From assembly GCF_028609865.1 (NCBI RefSeq), contig NZ_CP063194.1, positions 2,108,001-2,172,000 on the forward strand: a DNA stretch of 64,000 nt, read 5' to 3'. The notes beneath the pieces are model-generated. The model saw only the letters and a program-made list of their open reading frames with translations. It ran no database searches and had not been told where the DNA came from. Position numbers and translations under genes: made by a program. Each line of letters starts with the position of its first letter. Positions within the stretch are counted from its first letter, which is position 1. Source of the DNA: Corynebacterium jeddahense. GTDB lineage: Bacteria > Actinomycetota > Actinomycetes > Mycobacteriales > Mycobacteriaceae. Below are positions 1 through 9,097 of this stretch, piece by piece.

Positions 1-243
1 GCCGACGTCGCGGGCGAGTTCGACGGCGGTTCCGACGGCGGTTCCGACGGGGGTGACACGATCACGCTGCGCGACGTCGCACTCGGCGACCCGGGCGACT
101 GCACCGGCTGGGCGCGCCACACCCACGACCAGCTCGCGCCGCTCATCGTCGACGGGGCGACGTTTCGCATGCGGCACCCCTCCGATTTCGAGATCGTGCT
201 TGTCGGGGATCTCGGCGAGACCGTGAGGCTGATGCAGGAATGA
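1..243 (+). CDS. hypothetical protein, C-terminal part (upstream of otsB)
   Basis: The first base lies inside an open frame that ends with TGA at 241-243; about 80 residues are visible. They start with a Gly/Asp/Ser-rich linker and continue as a mixed alpha/beta stretch with no motif I recognise. The stop overlaps the otsB start as ATGA, so the two are translationally coupled. In corynebacteria a small protein of unknown function commonly lies between otsA and otsB, and this is probably that gene; the position is the only evidence. The start is outside the window. Confidence 0.6.
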   Translation, partial: ADVAGEFDGGSDGGSDGGDTITLRDVALGDPGDCTGWARHTHDQLAPLIVDGATFRMRHPSDFEIVLVGDLGETVRLMQE

Positions 244-944
244 TCGCCCGCGCCGCCACGCTCCTCGTCTGCCTCGACTTCGACGGCACCCTCGCCGAGC
301 TCGACCCGGACCCGTACGCCGTGCGCCTGCACCCGGGCGCGGAGGACGCCATCCGCCGCCTCGCCGCGCTGCCGGGCACGGAGGTGGCCGTGCTCACCGG
401 GCGCCACCTCGCCGGCATTCGGCGCGTCCTGCCCCCGGACCTGCCCGCCACCCTCGTCGGCTCGCACGGGGCGGAGCCGGGTCCGGAGCTCTCCCCCGCG
501 GATCAGCGCTACCTCGAGAGGATCGAGCGCGAGCTGCACGCCATCGCGGCGCCGCCCGCCTACGTGGAGGTTAAGCCCTACCAGCGGGTGCTCCACGTCG
601 CACCGGTCGAGGACGCGGAGCAGGCGCGGGCGATCCTCGACGGGGCGCGGCGCCTCGACGCGCGCACGGTCACCGAGGGCAAGAACGTCCTCGAGTTCTC
701 CGCCGTGGACATCACGAAGGGGACGTGGCTGGCCGAGCACAAACGCGCCTTCGACGCCACCGTCTTCGCGGGCGACGACGACACGGACGAGACCGCGCTC
801 GCCGTCCTCGGCCCGGGCGACCTGGGCATCAAGGTGGGCGACAAGCCGTCCGCCGCCGCGCTGCGCCTCGCGGATGTCGACGCGATGGCGGACTTCCTCA
901 CCCAACTCGCAGACGAAAGGCAGGCATGGAGCGCCACACGCTAG
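240..944 (+). CDS. otsB: trehalose-6-phosphate phosphatase OtsB
   Basis: Dephosphorylates trehalose 6-phosphate to trehalose, the second step of the OtsA-OtsB pathway; trehalose is used for osmoprotection and for mycolate transfer in this genus. The 234-residue product is a HAD phosphatase: motif I is DFDGTLAEL at about residues 13-21 (nucleophile Asp), motif II lies in AVLTGRHL, and the acidic motif IV is FAGDDDTDETAL at about 178-189. The length is normal for the family. The start overlaps the stop of the preceding gene by four bases, and the 3' end overlaps the next gene by 19 bases, so the three are probably one operon. Confidence 0.93.
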   Translation: MIARAATLLVCLDFDGTLAELDPDPYAVRLHPGAEDAIRRLAALPGTEVAVLTGRHLAGIRRVLPPDLPATLVGSHGAEPGPELSPADQRYLERIERELHAIAAPPAYVEVKPYQRVLHVAPVEDAEQARAILDGARRLDARTVTEGKNVLEFSAVDITKGTWLAEHKRAFDATVFAGDDDTDETALAVLGPGDLGIKVGDKPSAAALRLADVDAMADFLTQLADERQAWSATR

Positions 945-1693
945 TCCACCAGGGGCGGGAGCGCCGCTGGATTGAGGTCCCGGGGGATTCCGGCACCCTC
1001 CTGCTCGTCCTCCACGGCTCGCTGCAGTCCGGCAGCGTCATGCGCAACTTCACCGACCGCACCTTTGAGGGCCTCGGGCCCACCGTCGTCTACCCGGACG
1101 GCGTGAAGCACCACTTCAACGACCTGCGCACCGGCTTCAACGAGGACGCGCGCCGCCTCAAGGTGGACGACGTCGGGTTCCTCACCGCAATCGTCGAGCG
1201 CTACGCCATGCCCACCATCGGCTGCGGTTTCTCCAACGGCGGGCAGATGGTGCTGCGCCTGCTGTTCGACGCCCCGGGCCTGCTTGCCGGCGCCGCCACG
1301 TTCGGCGCGTCGATGCCCACGCCGGACAACACCATGGTTCCGACTGGCAACTACCGCCCGACGAAGCTCCTCTCCGTGCAGGGCACCGCTGACCCGCTCG
1401 TGCCCTACGAGGGCGGCGAGGCCGGCATCGGGGGCGCCAACCGGGGAGAAACTCGCAGCGCCGTGGACTCCGCCGCGTTCTTCGCCGGGTTGAACGGGTG
1501 CGCGGGCCGCGAGACGCAGCAGCGAGGCGGCGTCCGCGTCGACGACTGGGCCGGCGAGCACTCCGTCCGCCTGGTCACCCTCGAGGGCGCCGGGCACCTT
1601 GTGCCGGTGCGCAAGGAGCTCGACGCGCGACTCGGCCCCAACCCGCAGGCCCCGACGGGCGGGGAGCTCCTCAGCGAATTCTTCTTTGCCTAG
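926..1693 (+). CDS. PHB-depolymerase/feruloyl-esterase-like hydrolase (LpqC-like)
   Basis: A 255-residue alpha/beta hydrolase of the polyhydroxybutyrate depolymerase/esterase group. The nucleophile elbow is [10 protein letters not shown] (G-F-S-N-G), the oxyanion region is [12 protein letters not shown] near the N-terminus, an acid residue lies in [11 protein letters not shown], and the catalytic His is in EGAGHLVP near the C-terminus. I see no signal peptide, so it appears cytoplasmic, unlike mycobacterial lipoprotein LpqC. The ATG at 926 lies inside otsB (AAGG just upstream) and is preferred over longer upstream frames, which only shadow otsB. The substrate is unknown. The 3' end overlaps the convergent rlmB by 23 bases. 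Confidence 0.8.
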   Translation: MERHTLVHQGRERRWIEVPGDSGTLLLVLHGSLQSGSVMRNFTDRTFEGLGPTVVYPDGVKHHFNDLRTGFNEDARRLKVDDVGFLTAIVERYAMPTIGCGFSNGGQMVLRLLFDAPGLLAGAATFGASMPTPDNTMVPTGNYRPTKLLSVQGTADPLVPYEGGEAGIGGANRGETRSAVDSAAFFAGLNGCAGRETQQRGGVRVDDWAGEHSVRLVTLEGAGHLVPVRKELDARLGPNPQAPTGGELLSEFFFA

Positions 1694-2600
1694 CGAACTC
1701 GCTTAAGACCACGCCCGCCGCCACGGAGGCGTTGAGGGACTCCACCCAGTCCTCCATCGGCACCGACATGATGACGTCGCAGTTCTCGCGTACCAGCCGG
1801 GAGATGCCCTTGCCCTCGCTGCCGACGACGATGACCACCGGGCCCGTCGCCTGGTCGAACGTGTCCAGGGTGTGCTCCCCGCCCGCGTCGAGTCCGACGA
1901 CGGTGTAGCCGTTGTCCTGGAACTGCTTCACGGTGCGCGTCACGTTGGTCACCCGCGCCACCGGCAGCCGCGCCGCCGTGCCCGCCGAGGTGCGCCACGC
2001 CACGCCCGTGACCTGCGCGGAGCGGCGCTCCGGGATGATCACGCCGTTGCCGCCGAACGCCGCGGTCGAGCGAATGACGGCGCCGAGGTTGCGCGGGTCC
2101 GTGATGTTGTCCAGCACGACGAACATGCCGGGCCCGTCGACGGACTCGAGCAGCTCGTCGAAGTCCGCGTACTGGTACGGCTGGATCTTCAGCCCGATGC
2201 CCTGGTGCATGCCGTTGCCCGTCATGGCATCGAGCTGCGGGCGCGGCACCTCGTGCACCGGGATGTTCTTCGAGTTGGCCAGACCGACCGCCTCGCTGAG
2301 CCGCTCGTCGTGGCCCGTGCCCTGCGCAACGTAGAGCGCCTCCGCCGGAACCTTCGCCTTGAGGCACTCGATGACGGGGTTGCGGCCCACCACCATGTCG
2401 GCGACCTCTCGGTCGTGGCGGCCCTGCGCCCGACGCTGCTGCTCCAGCTTGCGCTTGTGCGCCGCGTGGTAGACGCGGTCCTCCGCCTTCGGGGTCGCAC
2501 CCTTGCCGCGCAGGCCGCGACGGCGCTGGCCGCCGGAGCCCTTCGTCGGGCCCTTCTTGTTCTTCTTCTGCTTGTCGGGCCGCTCGTACGGTTTCGCCAT
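1671..2600 (-). CDS. rlmB: 23S rRNA 2'-O-ribose methyltransferase RlmB/TrmH family
   Basis: SAM-dependent SPOUT methyltransferase, predicted to methylate the 2'-OH of a guanosine in 23S rRNA (G2251 in E. coli RlmB). The 309 residues comprise a basic Lys/Arg-rich extension (1-60), a substrate-binding domain starting at [13 protein letters not shown], and a C-terminal knotted SPOUT domain with the signatures [29 protein letters not shown] and [11 protein letters not shown]. The ATG is preceded by AAGGAG six bases upstream, within the cysS end. It lies three bases downstream of cysS, the same order as in mycobacteria, so the two are probably co-transcribed. Confidence 0.9.
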   Translation of the reverse strand: MAKPYERPDKQKKNKKGPTKGSGGQRRRGLRGKGATPKAEDRVYHAAHKRKLEQQRRAQGRHDREVADMVVGRNPVIECLKAKVPAEALYVAQGTGHDERLSEAVGLANSKNIPVHEVPRPQLDAMTGNGMHQGIGLKIQPYQYADFDELLESVDGPGMFVVLDNITDPRNLGAVIRSTAAFGGNGVIIPERRSAQVTGVAWRTSAGTAARLPVARVTNVTRTVKQFQDNGYTVVGLDAGGEHTLDTFDQATGPVVIVVGSEGKGISRLVRENCDVIMSVPMEDWVESLNASVAAGVVLSEFARQRRIR

Positions 2601-2603
2601 GAT

Positions 2604-3935
2604 CTACTCCTTCACCTGCCACTGCGGCCCGTCGGCCGTATCCGTCACCTCGATGCCGGCTGCGGCGAGCCTGTCGCGCACCTCGTCGGCGGTCGCCCAG
2701 TCCTTCTCCGCGCGCGCGGTCGCGCGCCGCTCGAGCTCGGCGGCCACGAGGACGTCGAGGGCATGATTGCTTGACTGCGCCCGTTCGGTCCCCCACGCCC
2801 CCGGATCAATCCCGAGCACGGCCGCCATCGCGCGCACCTGGGCCGCGAACGGCTTCGGGTCCGCGGCCTTGTTGCCCTCGCGAACCAGGGTGTGGATCTC
2901 GGCCAGCGCCTTGGGCACGGCGAAGTCGTCGTCAAGCGCCTGCTCGAAGCCCTCCGTCCACGTCGTAGGCTCGGGCATCCCGGCGCGTTTGACAAACTCC
3001 TCGATGCGCCGGTAGCCGGCCGCCGCCTCCTGCAGCGCCTCCGGCGAGTACTCGAGCACGCTGCGATAGTGCGCACTGCCGAGGTAGTAGCGCAGCTCCA
3101 CCGGGCGGACCTGCTCGAGCATGTTGTCGATGGAGAGCACGTTGCCGAGCGACTTCGACATCTTCTCGCCCGCCATGGTCACCCAGTGGTTGTGCATCCA
3201 GTACCGGGCAAACCCGTCGCCGGCCGCGTGGGACTGCGCCTGTTCGTTCTCGTGGTGCGGGAACTGCAGGTCAAGCCCGCCGCCGTGGATGTCGAACGTG
3301 TCGCCCAGGTACCACGTGGACATCGCCGAGCACTCGAGGTGCCACCCCGGGCGGCCCGGCCCCCACGGGGTGGGCCAGCTCGGCTCGCCCGGCTTCGCGG
3401 CCTTCCACAGCGCGAAGTCGGGATCCTCGCCCGCCATGTCCTCGAGGCGGTTGCCGGAGAGCGACCCGTAGTCCCCGCCCGCGCGCACCCAAGCCTTGAC
3501 GTCGAAGTAGACGGAGCCTTCGCGGGGGTAGGCGAAGCCGGCGTCGATGAGCCGCTGCATATAGTCGACCATCTGGGTGACGTGGCCGGTCGCGCGCGGC
3601 TCGACCGACGGGGGGAGCACGCCGAGCGTGTCGTAGGCGCGGGTGAACTCGCGCTCGTACGTGGACACCCACTCCCACCAGGGGCGGCCGTGCTCCTTCG
3701 CCTTGGTGAGGATCTTGTCGTCGATGTCCGTGACGTTGCGCACGAAGGCGACGTCATTGCCGTTGGCCGCGAACCAGCGGCGCACGATGTCGAACGCGAC
3801 ACCGGAGCGCAGGTGGCCGATGTGCGGCTTCGCCTGCGGGGTCGCCCCGCACAGGTAGATCGAGACGTGGCCGGGGGTGACCGGCTCGAAGTCGCGCAGC
3901 GTGCGGGTCTTAGTGTCGTAGATGCGTTGGTTCAC
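2604..3935 (-). CDS. cysS: cysteinyl-tRNA synthetase
   Basis: Class I aminoacyl-tRNA synthetase charging tRNA-Cys. HIGH is seen exactly (PHIGHLRSG), KMSKS is in [13 protein letters not shown], and zinc ligands are visible as YLCGAT near the N-terminus, HLECSAMS and FPHHENE. I chose the GTG at 3935, giving 443 residues that begin VNQRIYDTK as in the family; the frame runs further upstream but that part is unlike any synthetase and overlaps the neighbouring secreted-protein gene. The family is usually about 460 residues. MshC, the mycothiol ligase paralogue, is an alternative, but the neighbours rlmB, ispF and ispD fit cysS. Confidence 0.93.
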   Translation of the reverse strand: MNQRIYDTKTRTLRDFEPVTPGHVSIYLCGATPQAKPHIGHLRSGVAFDIVRRWFAANGNDVAFVRNVTDIDDKILTKAKEHGRPWWEWVSTYEREFTRAYDTLGVLPPSVEPRATGHVTQMVDYMQRLIDAGFAYPREGSVYFDVKAWVRAGGDYGSLSGNRLEDMAGEDPDFALWKAAKPGEPSWPTPWGPGRPGWHLECSAMSTWYLGDTFDIHGGGLDLQFPHHENEQAQSHAAGDGFARYWMHNHWVTMAGEKMSKSLGNVLSIDNMLEQVRPVELRYYLGSAHYRSVLEYSPEALQEAAAGYRRIEEFVKRAGMPEPTTWTEGFEQALDDDFAVPKALAEIHTLVREGNKAADPKPFAAQVRAMAAVLGIDPGAWGTERAQSSNHALDVLVAAELERRATARAEKDWATADEVRDRLAAAGIEVTDTADGPQWQVKE

Positions 3936-3946
3936 AACACCGCAGT

Positions 3947-4507
3947 CTACAGCTGCGGGTTCTCTACCCTCAGCTCCGAGTAGCGGGCCTCGGGGACGGT
4001 GAACGTGTAGGGCTTGCCCACCGCCTCCCAGGTCTGTTGCGGGCTGCACTTCACGTCCTGCGCGTCGCCATCGAGCATGGTGAAGCCCCAGACCAGCCGC
4101 CCCCACGTGCCCGGCTCGAGGGTGTACGGCCCGACTTTCTGGTTCACAGCCCAGCTCACCTGGTGGACGTATTTCCACCCGTAGGCGCGCGAGACGTTCT
4201 TCACTAGGTCTCCCTTCGGCGTGACCGTCCCGGAGACCTCGAGCGTCTGCACCCGCTTCTCCTTCACCGTGTGCGTAACCGGCACCGCTTCCTCGGTGTC
4301 GTTGGCGACGCTCGTGGCGTCGGTCTGCTTGAACCAGCGGCGGGTGGCCTCGACGTAGGTGTCCTTCCGGCCCGGCGTGGCGCAGTGGCTACCCGGCGCG
4401 AGGTCGTCGCTCCAGCGCTGCGGGAGCTCGAAGTCGTAGCTGTCCGCGCGCGCCGTCGGGGCGAGGGCGACAGCCGCGGCGACGAGCGCGGCGGTGACTT
4501 TCTTCAT
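3947..4507 (-). CDS. secreted beta-rich protein, aerolysin-like pattern (copy 1 of 3)
   Basis: A 186-residue protein with a Sec signal peptide (KK at residues 2-3, hydrophobic run, cleavage near ARA-DS), then a body dominated by Thr/Val/Lys beta-strand patterns: one Cys near position 45, [16 protein letters not shown], a [17 protein letters not shown] segment, and a second Cys in VKCSPQQ. It is a paralogue of the next two genes, and its ATG directly follows the stop of 4508-5068 (TAGATG), so it is translationally coupled. The strand pattern and the G-P-x-x-L/V-x-P-G element recall aerolysin/ETX-MTX2 beta-pore formers; this is inference from pattern, not a family match. Confidence 0.6.
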   Translation of the reverse strand: MKKVTAALVAAAVALAPTARADSYDFELPQRWSDDLAPGSHCATPGRKDTYVEATRRWFKQTDATSVANDTEEAVPVTHTVKEKRVQTLEVSGTVTPKGDLVKNVSRAYGWKYVHQVSWAVNQKVGPYTLEPGTWGRLVWGFTMLDGDAQDVKCSPQQTWEAVGKPYTFTVPEARYSELRVENPQL

Positions 4508-5068
4508 CTACGCGCCCCAGTCGATGTTGTCGCGGGTGCTCACGCGCACGTGGCGCTCCTTGGGCATCGTGGCAGTGAAGGTGTTGCCCGCGCCCTGCCA
4601 GGTGTGGTCGGCGCCGCAGACGGTCTCTTGGCCCTCGAAGTCGGAGACGATCCAGCCGGCCTGCATCACGGCGGTCTTGCCCGGCGCGACATTGTACGGC
4701 CCGATCTGCTCGCCCACCTCGTAGGACTGCTCGTTGGTGTAGCTGGTGGAGAACGTGAACTGGACGAGCTTTGCCACGTCGAAGCTCAGGCCCGCGGTGA
4801 CGTTCCACGTCTTGGTCTTGGTTTCCTTGATGGTGCGGGTGAGCGGGAGCGGCTCGTCGTTGTAGTTGGAGACGGTCCAGGTCCCGGCAGAGCCGTCGAA
4901 GTAGCTGCGGACGATGTCCACGGTCTGGCCGCGGTCGCCCGGGTTGGCGCAGCTCGCGCCGATGGTCGTCGGGTTGGTGGCGGTGTACGTGCGCTGCGGC
5001 AGGGCGTTCGCGGCGGGGGCGAGAGCGAGGGTGGCAGCGGCGGTGAGGGCAGCGATGGTGCGCTTCAT
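4508..5068 (-). CDS. secreted beta-rich protein, aerolysin-like pattern (copy 2 of 3)
   Basis: A 186-residue paralogue of the genes on both sides. It has a signal peptide with a likely AxA site (ANA-LP near residue 22), a first Cys in GASCANPG, NDEPLPLTRTIKETKTKTW followed by an alternating Thr/Phe strand stretch (LVQFTFSTSYTNEQ), GEQIGPYNVAPGKTAVM and a second Cys in ETVCGADH. The two cysteines may form a disulfide. An AAGGAC Shine-Dalgarno lies before the ATG. The arrangement of two amphipathic strands around an insertion loop is what leads me to suggest an aerolysin/ETX-MTX2-like fold. Function unknown. Confidence 0.6.
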   Translation of the reverse strand: MKRTIAALTAAATLALAPAANALPQRTYTATNPTTIGASCANPGDRGQTVDIVRSYFDGSAGTWTVSNYNDEPLPLTRTIKETKTKTWNVTAGLSFDVAKLVQFTFSTSYTNEQSYEVGEQIGPYNVAPGKTAVMQAGWIVSDFEGQETVCGADHTWQGAGNTFTATMPKERHVRVSTRDNIDWGA

Positions 5069-5093
5069 GGGTGAGTCCTTTGCAGTGTTGGGG

Positions 5094-6350
5094 TTACAGG
5101 TAGGTCTGGGTGGGAACCGGCAGAGTGCGGTAGCGGTCCGGCGTGACGTCGACGGTGCGCTTCGCCCCGTCCTTGCCAGTGATCACGGCCTCTGCCCAGA
5201 ACCCGCTCGGGGCGCTGGACTGCGGCTGCGCGGTCACGCGCGAGTACTTACCGTCGCGCCCGGCGGAGATCTCGCGGTAGTTGATTCGCGTCATCGTGGT
5301 GCCGTACTCAACGTGGACGCGCTCTCCCGGCTTGAGGTCGATGGGTTTCAGCTTCGTGCCCACCGGCATGTACGCCCGCTTCACGGCGCCGACCGAGGTG
5401 AGCCAGCCGTCCGGCAGCCTGCCGTCGTTGCCCATCCAGTTGAGGTACTGGTTGTTCTCGGCGCCGACGATGTAGTCCGTCAGCGGCGTGAACGTGTAGT
5501 CGCCCTTCGTCCAGTTGAGGAAGTCCTGGGAGTACCCCGGCTTGCGGTACGTCGGCGCCACCGCCTCGATGTCGTACGGGTAGTAGGACTTGTCGCCGCG
5601 GCGCGCCGGCTGGTTGAGCTCGGGCCACTCGGGGCTGCGCTGGTAGCTCGCGTCGGGCTTGACCGCGACGTCGCGCTCGCTCGCGACCTTCTCCAGGCTC
5701 GGGCCCGACGTCGCCGTGTAGGTCTGGTCGTCGCTCGGCTTCGAGTTCGCGCCCTGACCCCGCGTCGGGATCTCAAGCGCGAGGTCGGACACGGTGCCGT
5801 CGGCCTTGATGATGTAGGCGAACGCGTAGCGCTCCGCCGGGCCCGTGCCGCGGATGATGCTCGAGCCGGGCGCGTTGCGCAGCACCCCGTTGTCGCAGTT
5901 GAGGAACATGGCGATGAAGTCCTTCTCCACCACGCCGTAGTCCACGCGGAAGGACTCGCCAGGGCCGAGCTTGATCGGGCCGAAGGTCTCGCCCTCGATC
6001 CACCCGTTTGACTCCTTCAGGCCGATCTCCGCCTTCGCGGTGGTGTCCCACCCGCTCGGCAGCGCGGCCTTCGAGTTCGCCTCGATCTTGCGGTTGGTGC
6101 CCGTTTCCACCGTCGCCGTGTACGGCACCGTCTGGTTCGTGCGGTTGGTGAACTGGAGGGAGCCGTCAGGGAGGTAGCGGCGGGCAATTTCCCCGTAGTG
6201 CCAGTCGGGGTTCGCCTCCACCTCGCACGCCGTGTCCAGGCGCTCAATCGGGTATCCCTGGGGCATGGCGGGGACGGCGGCGGCGACGGGCGCGTGGGCC
6301 ACCGCCACCGCCGTCACCGCGGCGAAAATCGCTTTTGTCCTGGTGTGCAT
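5094..6350 (-). CDS. secreted tandem-domain protein related to the two preceding genes (copy 3 of 3)
   Basis: A 418-residue exported protein with a signal peptide MHTRTKAIFAAVTAV..., cleaved near AAA-VP. It looks like two copies of the domain in the two smaller neighbours: residues about 30-190 (TNRTNQTVPYTATVET, then FGPIKLGPGESFRVDYG) and about 230-400 (YTFTPLTDYIVGAENN, KLKPIDLKPGERVHVEYG). The shared element is a P/I-x-L-x-P-G-E turn before a strand. I chose the ATG at 6350 because it begins the signal peptide; the upstream frame shadows ispF. It lies 25 bases upstream of copy 2, so all three probably form one operon with cysS. Role unknown; pore formation or envelope binding are guesses. 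Confidence 0.6.
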   Translation of the reverse strand: MHTRTKAIFAAVTAVAVAHAPVAAAVPAMPQGYPIERLDTACEVEANPDWHYGEIARRYLPDGSLQFTNRTNQTVPYTATVETGTNRKIEANSKAALPSGWDTTAKAEIGLKESNGWIEGETFGPIKLGPGESFRVDYGVVEKDFIAMFLNCDNGVLRNAPGSSIIRGTGPAERYAFAYIIKADGTVSDLALEIPTRGQGANSKPSDDQTYTATSGPSLEKVASERDVAVKPDASYQRSPEWPELNQPARRGDKSYYPYDIEAVAPTYRKPGYSQDFLNWTKGDYTFTPLTDYIVGAENNQYLNWMGNDGRLPDGWLTSVGAVKRAYMPVGTKLKPIDLKPGERVHVEYGTTMTRINYREISAGRDGKYSRVTAQPQSSAPSGFWAEAVITGKDGAKRTVDVTPDRYRTLPVPTQTYL

Positions 6351-6429
6351 ATGATCACAATAACGTAAGAAACGCCTGGACGCGCGTACAAATCTCCAGG
6401 ATGCCGTCTCACCAGGCGGAACGCCCGCG

Positions 6430-6909
6430 CTAGACCTTCTTGAGCTCCACCAGCGCGGTCGCCACCGCCGCGCGGCCCTCCCCGCTGCCTGTGAACCCCA
6501 TGTGGTCCGTCGTCGTCGCCGAGACCGACACCGGGGCGCCGAGCGCCTCGGAGAGCACCCGCTCCGCCTCCTCGCGCACCGGGCCCATCTTCGGCGTCTG
6601 GCCGATGAGCTGGGCCGAGACATTGACGACGGCGTGCCCGTGGGCGTCGAGAAGCTCCCGCAGCTCGCCCAGGAGCTCAACGCCGCGCACGCCGTCATAC
6701 TCGGGCCGGTCGACGCCGACGAACGAGCCGAGGTCGCCGAGCCCCGCGGCGGAAAGCACCGCGTCGACGATGGCGTGGCTGACCACGTCGCCGTCGGAGT
6801 GGCCCTCGCAGCCGTCTTGACCCTCGTGGAGGATGCCGGCGATCCAGCAGTCCTTGCCGGCTTGGATCTGGTGGGCGTCGAACGCGGTGCCTACGCGCAG
6901 GTTCGTCAT
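6430..6909 (-). CDS. ispF: 2-C-methyl-D-erythritol 2,4-cyclodiphosphate synthase
   Basis: Fifth enzyme of the MEP isoprenoid pathway, converting CDP-ME 2-phosphate to MEcPP with release of CMP. The 159-residue length is typical. Visible are the metal-binding D-x-H near the N-terminus (TAFDAHQI), the [18 protein letters not shown] signature and the C-terminal [14 protein letters not shown]. The ATG at 6909 starts MTNLRVG; longer frames run into ispD. It sits 22 bases downstream of ispD, so the pair is made together, as usual in actinobacteria. Confidence 0.93.
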   Translation of the reverse strand: MTNLRVGTAFDAHQIQAGKDCWIAGILHEGQDGCEGHSDGDVVSHAIVDAVLSAAGLGDLGSFVGVDRPEYDGVRGVELLGELRELLDAHGHAVVNVSAQLIGQTPKMGPVREEAERVLSEALGAPVSVSATTTDHMGFTGSGEGRAAVATALVELKKV

Positions 6910-6931
6910 GCCCCCGACGGTACGGGAACGC

Positions 6932-7666
6932 CTAGCGCCCCGCACCCCCGTCGACCCCGTCCACCCCGTCGACCCCGTCCACCACGGCCACCCCGTCCAC
7001 CACGGCCTCGGCGAGGCGCAGATCCAGCGGCGTCGTGATCTTGAAGGCCAGCGGGTCTCCCTCGACCGCCACCACCGGCACGCCAAACCACTCCATGAGC
7101 GAGGCGTCGTCGGTGGCCACGAAGTCCGGGGCGGTGGAGAAGTAGCTCTCGTTCGCCTCGCGCAGCAGGCGCAGGTCGAAGCCCTGCGGCGTCTGGGCCG
7201 CGCGCAGCACCGAGCGGTCGAGGGTCTCCTCGATGTCGCTCCCCGAGACGCGCTTCACGGTGTCCGCCACCGGCACGACCGGCACGACGGCCTCCGCCCC
7301 GCCCAGGACCGCGCCCACCACCCGCTCGATCATCGCGGGCGGGGTGAGCGCTCGGGCGGCGTCGTGGACGAGCACGCAGCCGTCGTCAAGCGAAATCGCC
7401 TCGAGCGCGGCGAGGATGGAGTCGGCGCGCTCCGCGCCCCCGTGGACGAACTGCACGTCGTGGCCGGCGAGGATGCGCCGCGCCTCGGGTTCCATGGGCG
7501 GGCTGACCACGACGACGACGCGCCCGATCCCGGCCGCCTCCATCGCCGCGACGGAGCGCTCCACCAGCGTGCGCCTCCGCAGCTCGACGTAGGCCTTCGG
7601 CACGTCGGCACCGAGGCGCGTGCCCTGCCCCGCGGCCGCGACGACCGCGACTACTTCGCGGCCCAA
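6932..7666 (-). CDS. ispD: 2-C-methyl-D-erythritol 4-phosphate cytidylyltransferase
   Basis: MEP pathway enzyme joining CTP and MEP to CDP-ME. The nucleotide-binding signature [20 protein letters not shown] is at residues 10-29; further conserved segments are [13 protein letters not shown] and [11 protein letters not shown]. The start is a TTG directly after the carD stop (TAATTG), with GAGGA seven bases upstream inside carD, so it is translationally coupled to carD. The last 20 or so residues are a low-complexity V-D-G repeat, encoded by a run of near-perfect 9-base units at about 6950-7000, which looks like a recent slippage expansion. Confidence 0.93.
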   Translation of the reverse strand: MGREVVAVVAAAGQGTRLGADVPKAYVELRRRTLVERSVAAMEAAGIGRVVVVVSPPMEPEARRILAGHDVQFVHGGAERADSILAALEAISLDDGCVLVHDAARALTPPAMIERVVGAVLGGAEAVVPVVPVADTVKRVSGSDIEETLDRSVLRAAQTPQGFDLRLLREANESYFSTAPDFVATDDASLMEWFGVPVVAVEGDPLAFKITTPLDLRLAEAVVDGVAVVDGVDGVDGVDGGAGR

Positions 7667-8272
7667 TTAGTCCTCGTTGTCGCCTTCGTCGTCGCCCTCG
7701 TCGTCGAAGGACAGCTCGTCGAGATCCACGTCGTCATCGTCGTCGATCTGGCCCGGCTCCTCGGAGATACCCGCCTTGACCTGCTCGTCGATGATGCGCT
7801 GGATCTCGGCCTCCATCTCCTCGACCTTCTTCTCGTCGACCGGCTCGGCCAGCGCGAGCTCGCCGACGAGGATCTGGCGGGCCTTGCCCAGCATGCGCTT
7901 CTCGCCGGCGGACAGGCCCTTGCCCTGGTCGCGGCGCCACAGGTCGCGCACAACCTCGGCCACCTTGTTGATGTCACCGGACGCGAGCCGCTCCTGGTTC
8001 GCCTTGTAGCGCCGCGACCAGTTGCCGGCCTCCTCGACGTCGGTCTCGCGCAGCACGGAGAAGACTTTCTGCAGCCCCTCCTCGTTGACCACGTCGCGCA
8101 CGCCGACGAGCTCGGAGTTCTTCACCGGCACGCGAACCTCGAGGTCGGAGTGGAGGATCTGCAGCACCAGGTAATCGAGCGTCTCGCCGCGCATCTCGCG
8201 CTGCTCAATGTCGGCGATGCGGGCCGCGCCGTGGTGCGGGTACACGACCACTTCTCCGACCTTGAATTCCAT
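7667..8272 (-). CDS. carD: CarD-family RNA polymerase-binding transcription factor
   Basis: Binds the RNA polymerase beta subunit and stabilises open complexes at rRNA and many other promoters. The N-terminal Tudor-like interaction domain begins [19 protein letters not shown], followed by the helical DNA-binding part ([17 protein letters not shown]). At 201 residues it is longer than mycobacterial CarD (about 162), because residues from about 170 are an almost purely Asp/Glu tail (for example [19 protein letters not shown]). It is the first gene of the carD-ispD-ispF unit; the conserved order supports the call. Confidence 0.94.
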   Translation of the reverse strand: MEFKVGEVVVYPHHGAARIADIEQREMRGETLDYLVLQILHSDLEVRVPVKNSELVGVRDVVNEEGLQKVFSVLRETDVEEAGNWSRRYKANQERLASGDINKVAEVVRDLWRRDQGKGLSAGEKRMLGKARQILVGELALAEPVDEKKVEEMEAEIQRIIDEQVKAGISEEPGQIDDDDDVDLDELSFDDEGDDEGDNED

Positions 8273-8452
8273 TGCGGCTCCTTCACACTCGGCGTCGTTC
8301 GAACCACATCACCCTACCACCGGGCATTTGCGTATCGACGACCCAAGGCTTTCTCTCCGAATAGGGGGAGAAAGTGGGAAAAGTAGCTGTGCTAGCGCTA
8401 TGGTTAGGCGGAGAAATCCCTCGAATGAGTTGAAATGATGGAGGACACTCCC

Positions 8453-8998
8453 GTGAAGTCCCTGAACCGCGCCGCTGTCGTCGCCGTCGCCGGTGCCACC
8501 CTGGCCCTCGCCGGCTGCTCCGCCGGCCAGATCACCCAGACCTCCAGCCAGGTCGCGGCCGTCGACGGCGCGAGCGGCGCCACCGAGGACGGCGGGCTCG
8601 CTGTCCGGGACGTCACGGTCGTCCTCGACGAGGACGGCTCCGCTGCGGTGAAGTTTTCCGCCACCAACCAAGACACCTCCATGAAGGAGCACGAGCTGAA
8701 GTCCGTCACCGTCGACGGCAAGCCGGTCACCATCGCGAATGAGGCGAAGATCGGCTACAACTGCGTGCTCGTGGCCGACTCGGCGAACGGCATCAAGCGC
8801 ATGCCGCAGGACTCGGACAACTGCATCAACTACACCGCCACCTCGCTGAACAACGACAGCTTCGCGTACGGCGGCACCCTCCCGGTGAAGTTCAACTTCG
8901 ACTCGGGCTCAATCGAGGTCCAGGCGACCGTGGGCGCGCCAACCCTGGCGTCCGGCCAGTTCGACCGCGACCCGAGCGAGGGCGGCCCGGAGCACTAA
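8453..8998 (+). CDS. LpqE-like conserved lipoprotein
   Basis: A 181-residue predicted lipoprotein: signal peptide with lipobox LAGC near residue 22, then an Ig-like beta domain with paired cysteines (YNCVLVADS, SDNCINY). I chose GTG at 8453 because GGAGGA lies seven bases upstream; an ATG at 8435 has no ribosome site. Its place between carD and radA is that of M. tuberculosis LpqE (Rv3584), an envelope lipoprotein of unknown function, and the size fits. It is followed by a strong terminator, so it is transcribed on its own, divergently from carD. Confidence 0.8.
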   Translation: MKSLNRAAVVAVAGATLALAGCSAGQITQTSSQVAAVDGASGATEDGGLAVRDVTVVLDEDGSAAVKFSATNQDTSMKEHELKSVTVDGKPVTIANEAKIGYNCVLVADSANGIKRMPQDSDNCINYTATSLNNDSFAYGGTLPVKFNFDSGSIEVQATVGAPTLASGQFDRDPSEGGPEH

Positions 8999-9027
8999 GC
9001 TTCCGGAGCACGAACCGCCCCGCGCAG

Positions 9028-9053
9028 CCGCTGGCCTTGGCCAGCGGTTTTTT
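9028..9053 (+). terminator. Rho-independent terminator after the LpqE-like gene
   Basis: Nine-base perfect inverted repeat CCGCTGGCC / GGCCAGCGG separated by TT, followed at once by six T residues. It lies 30 bases after the lipoprotein stop and 45 bases before radA. Confidence 0.9.
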
Positions 9054-9097
9054 CGTGTTCGAGGGCCGTGTCGGCGGCGTGTTATACGGTGTCCGGC

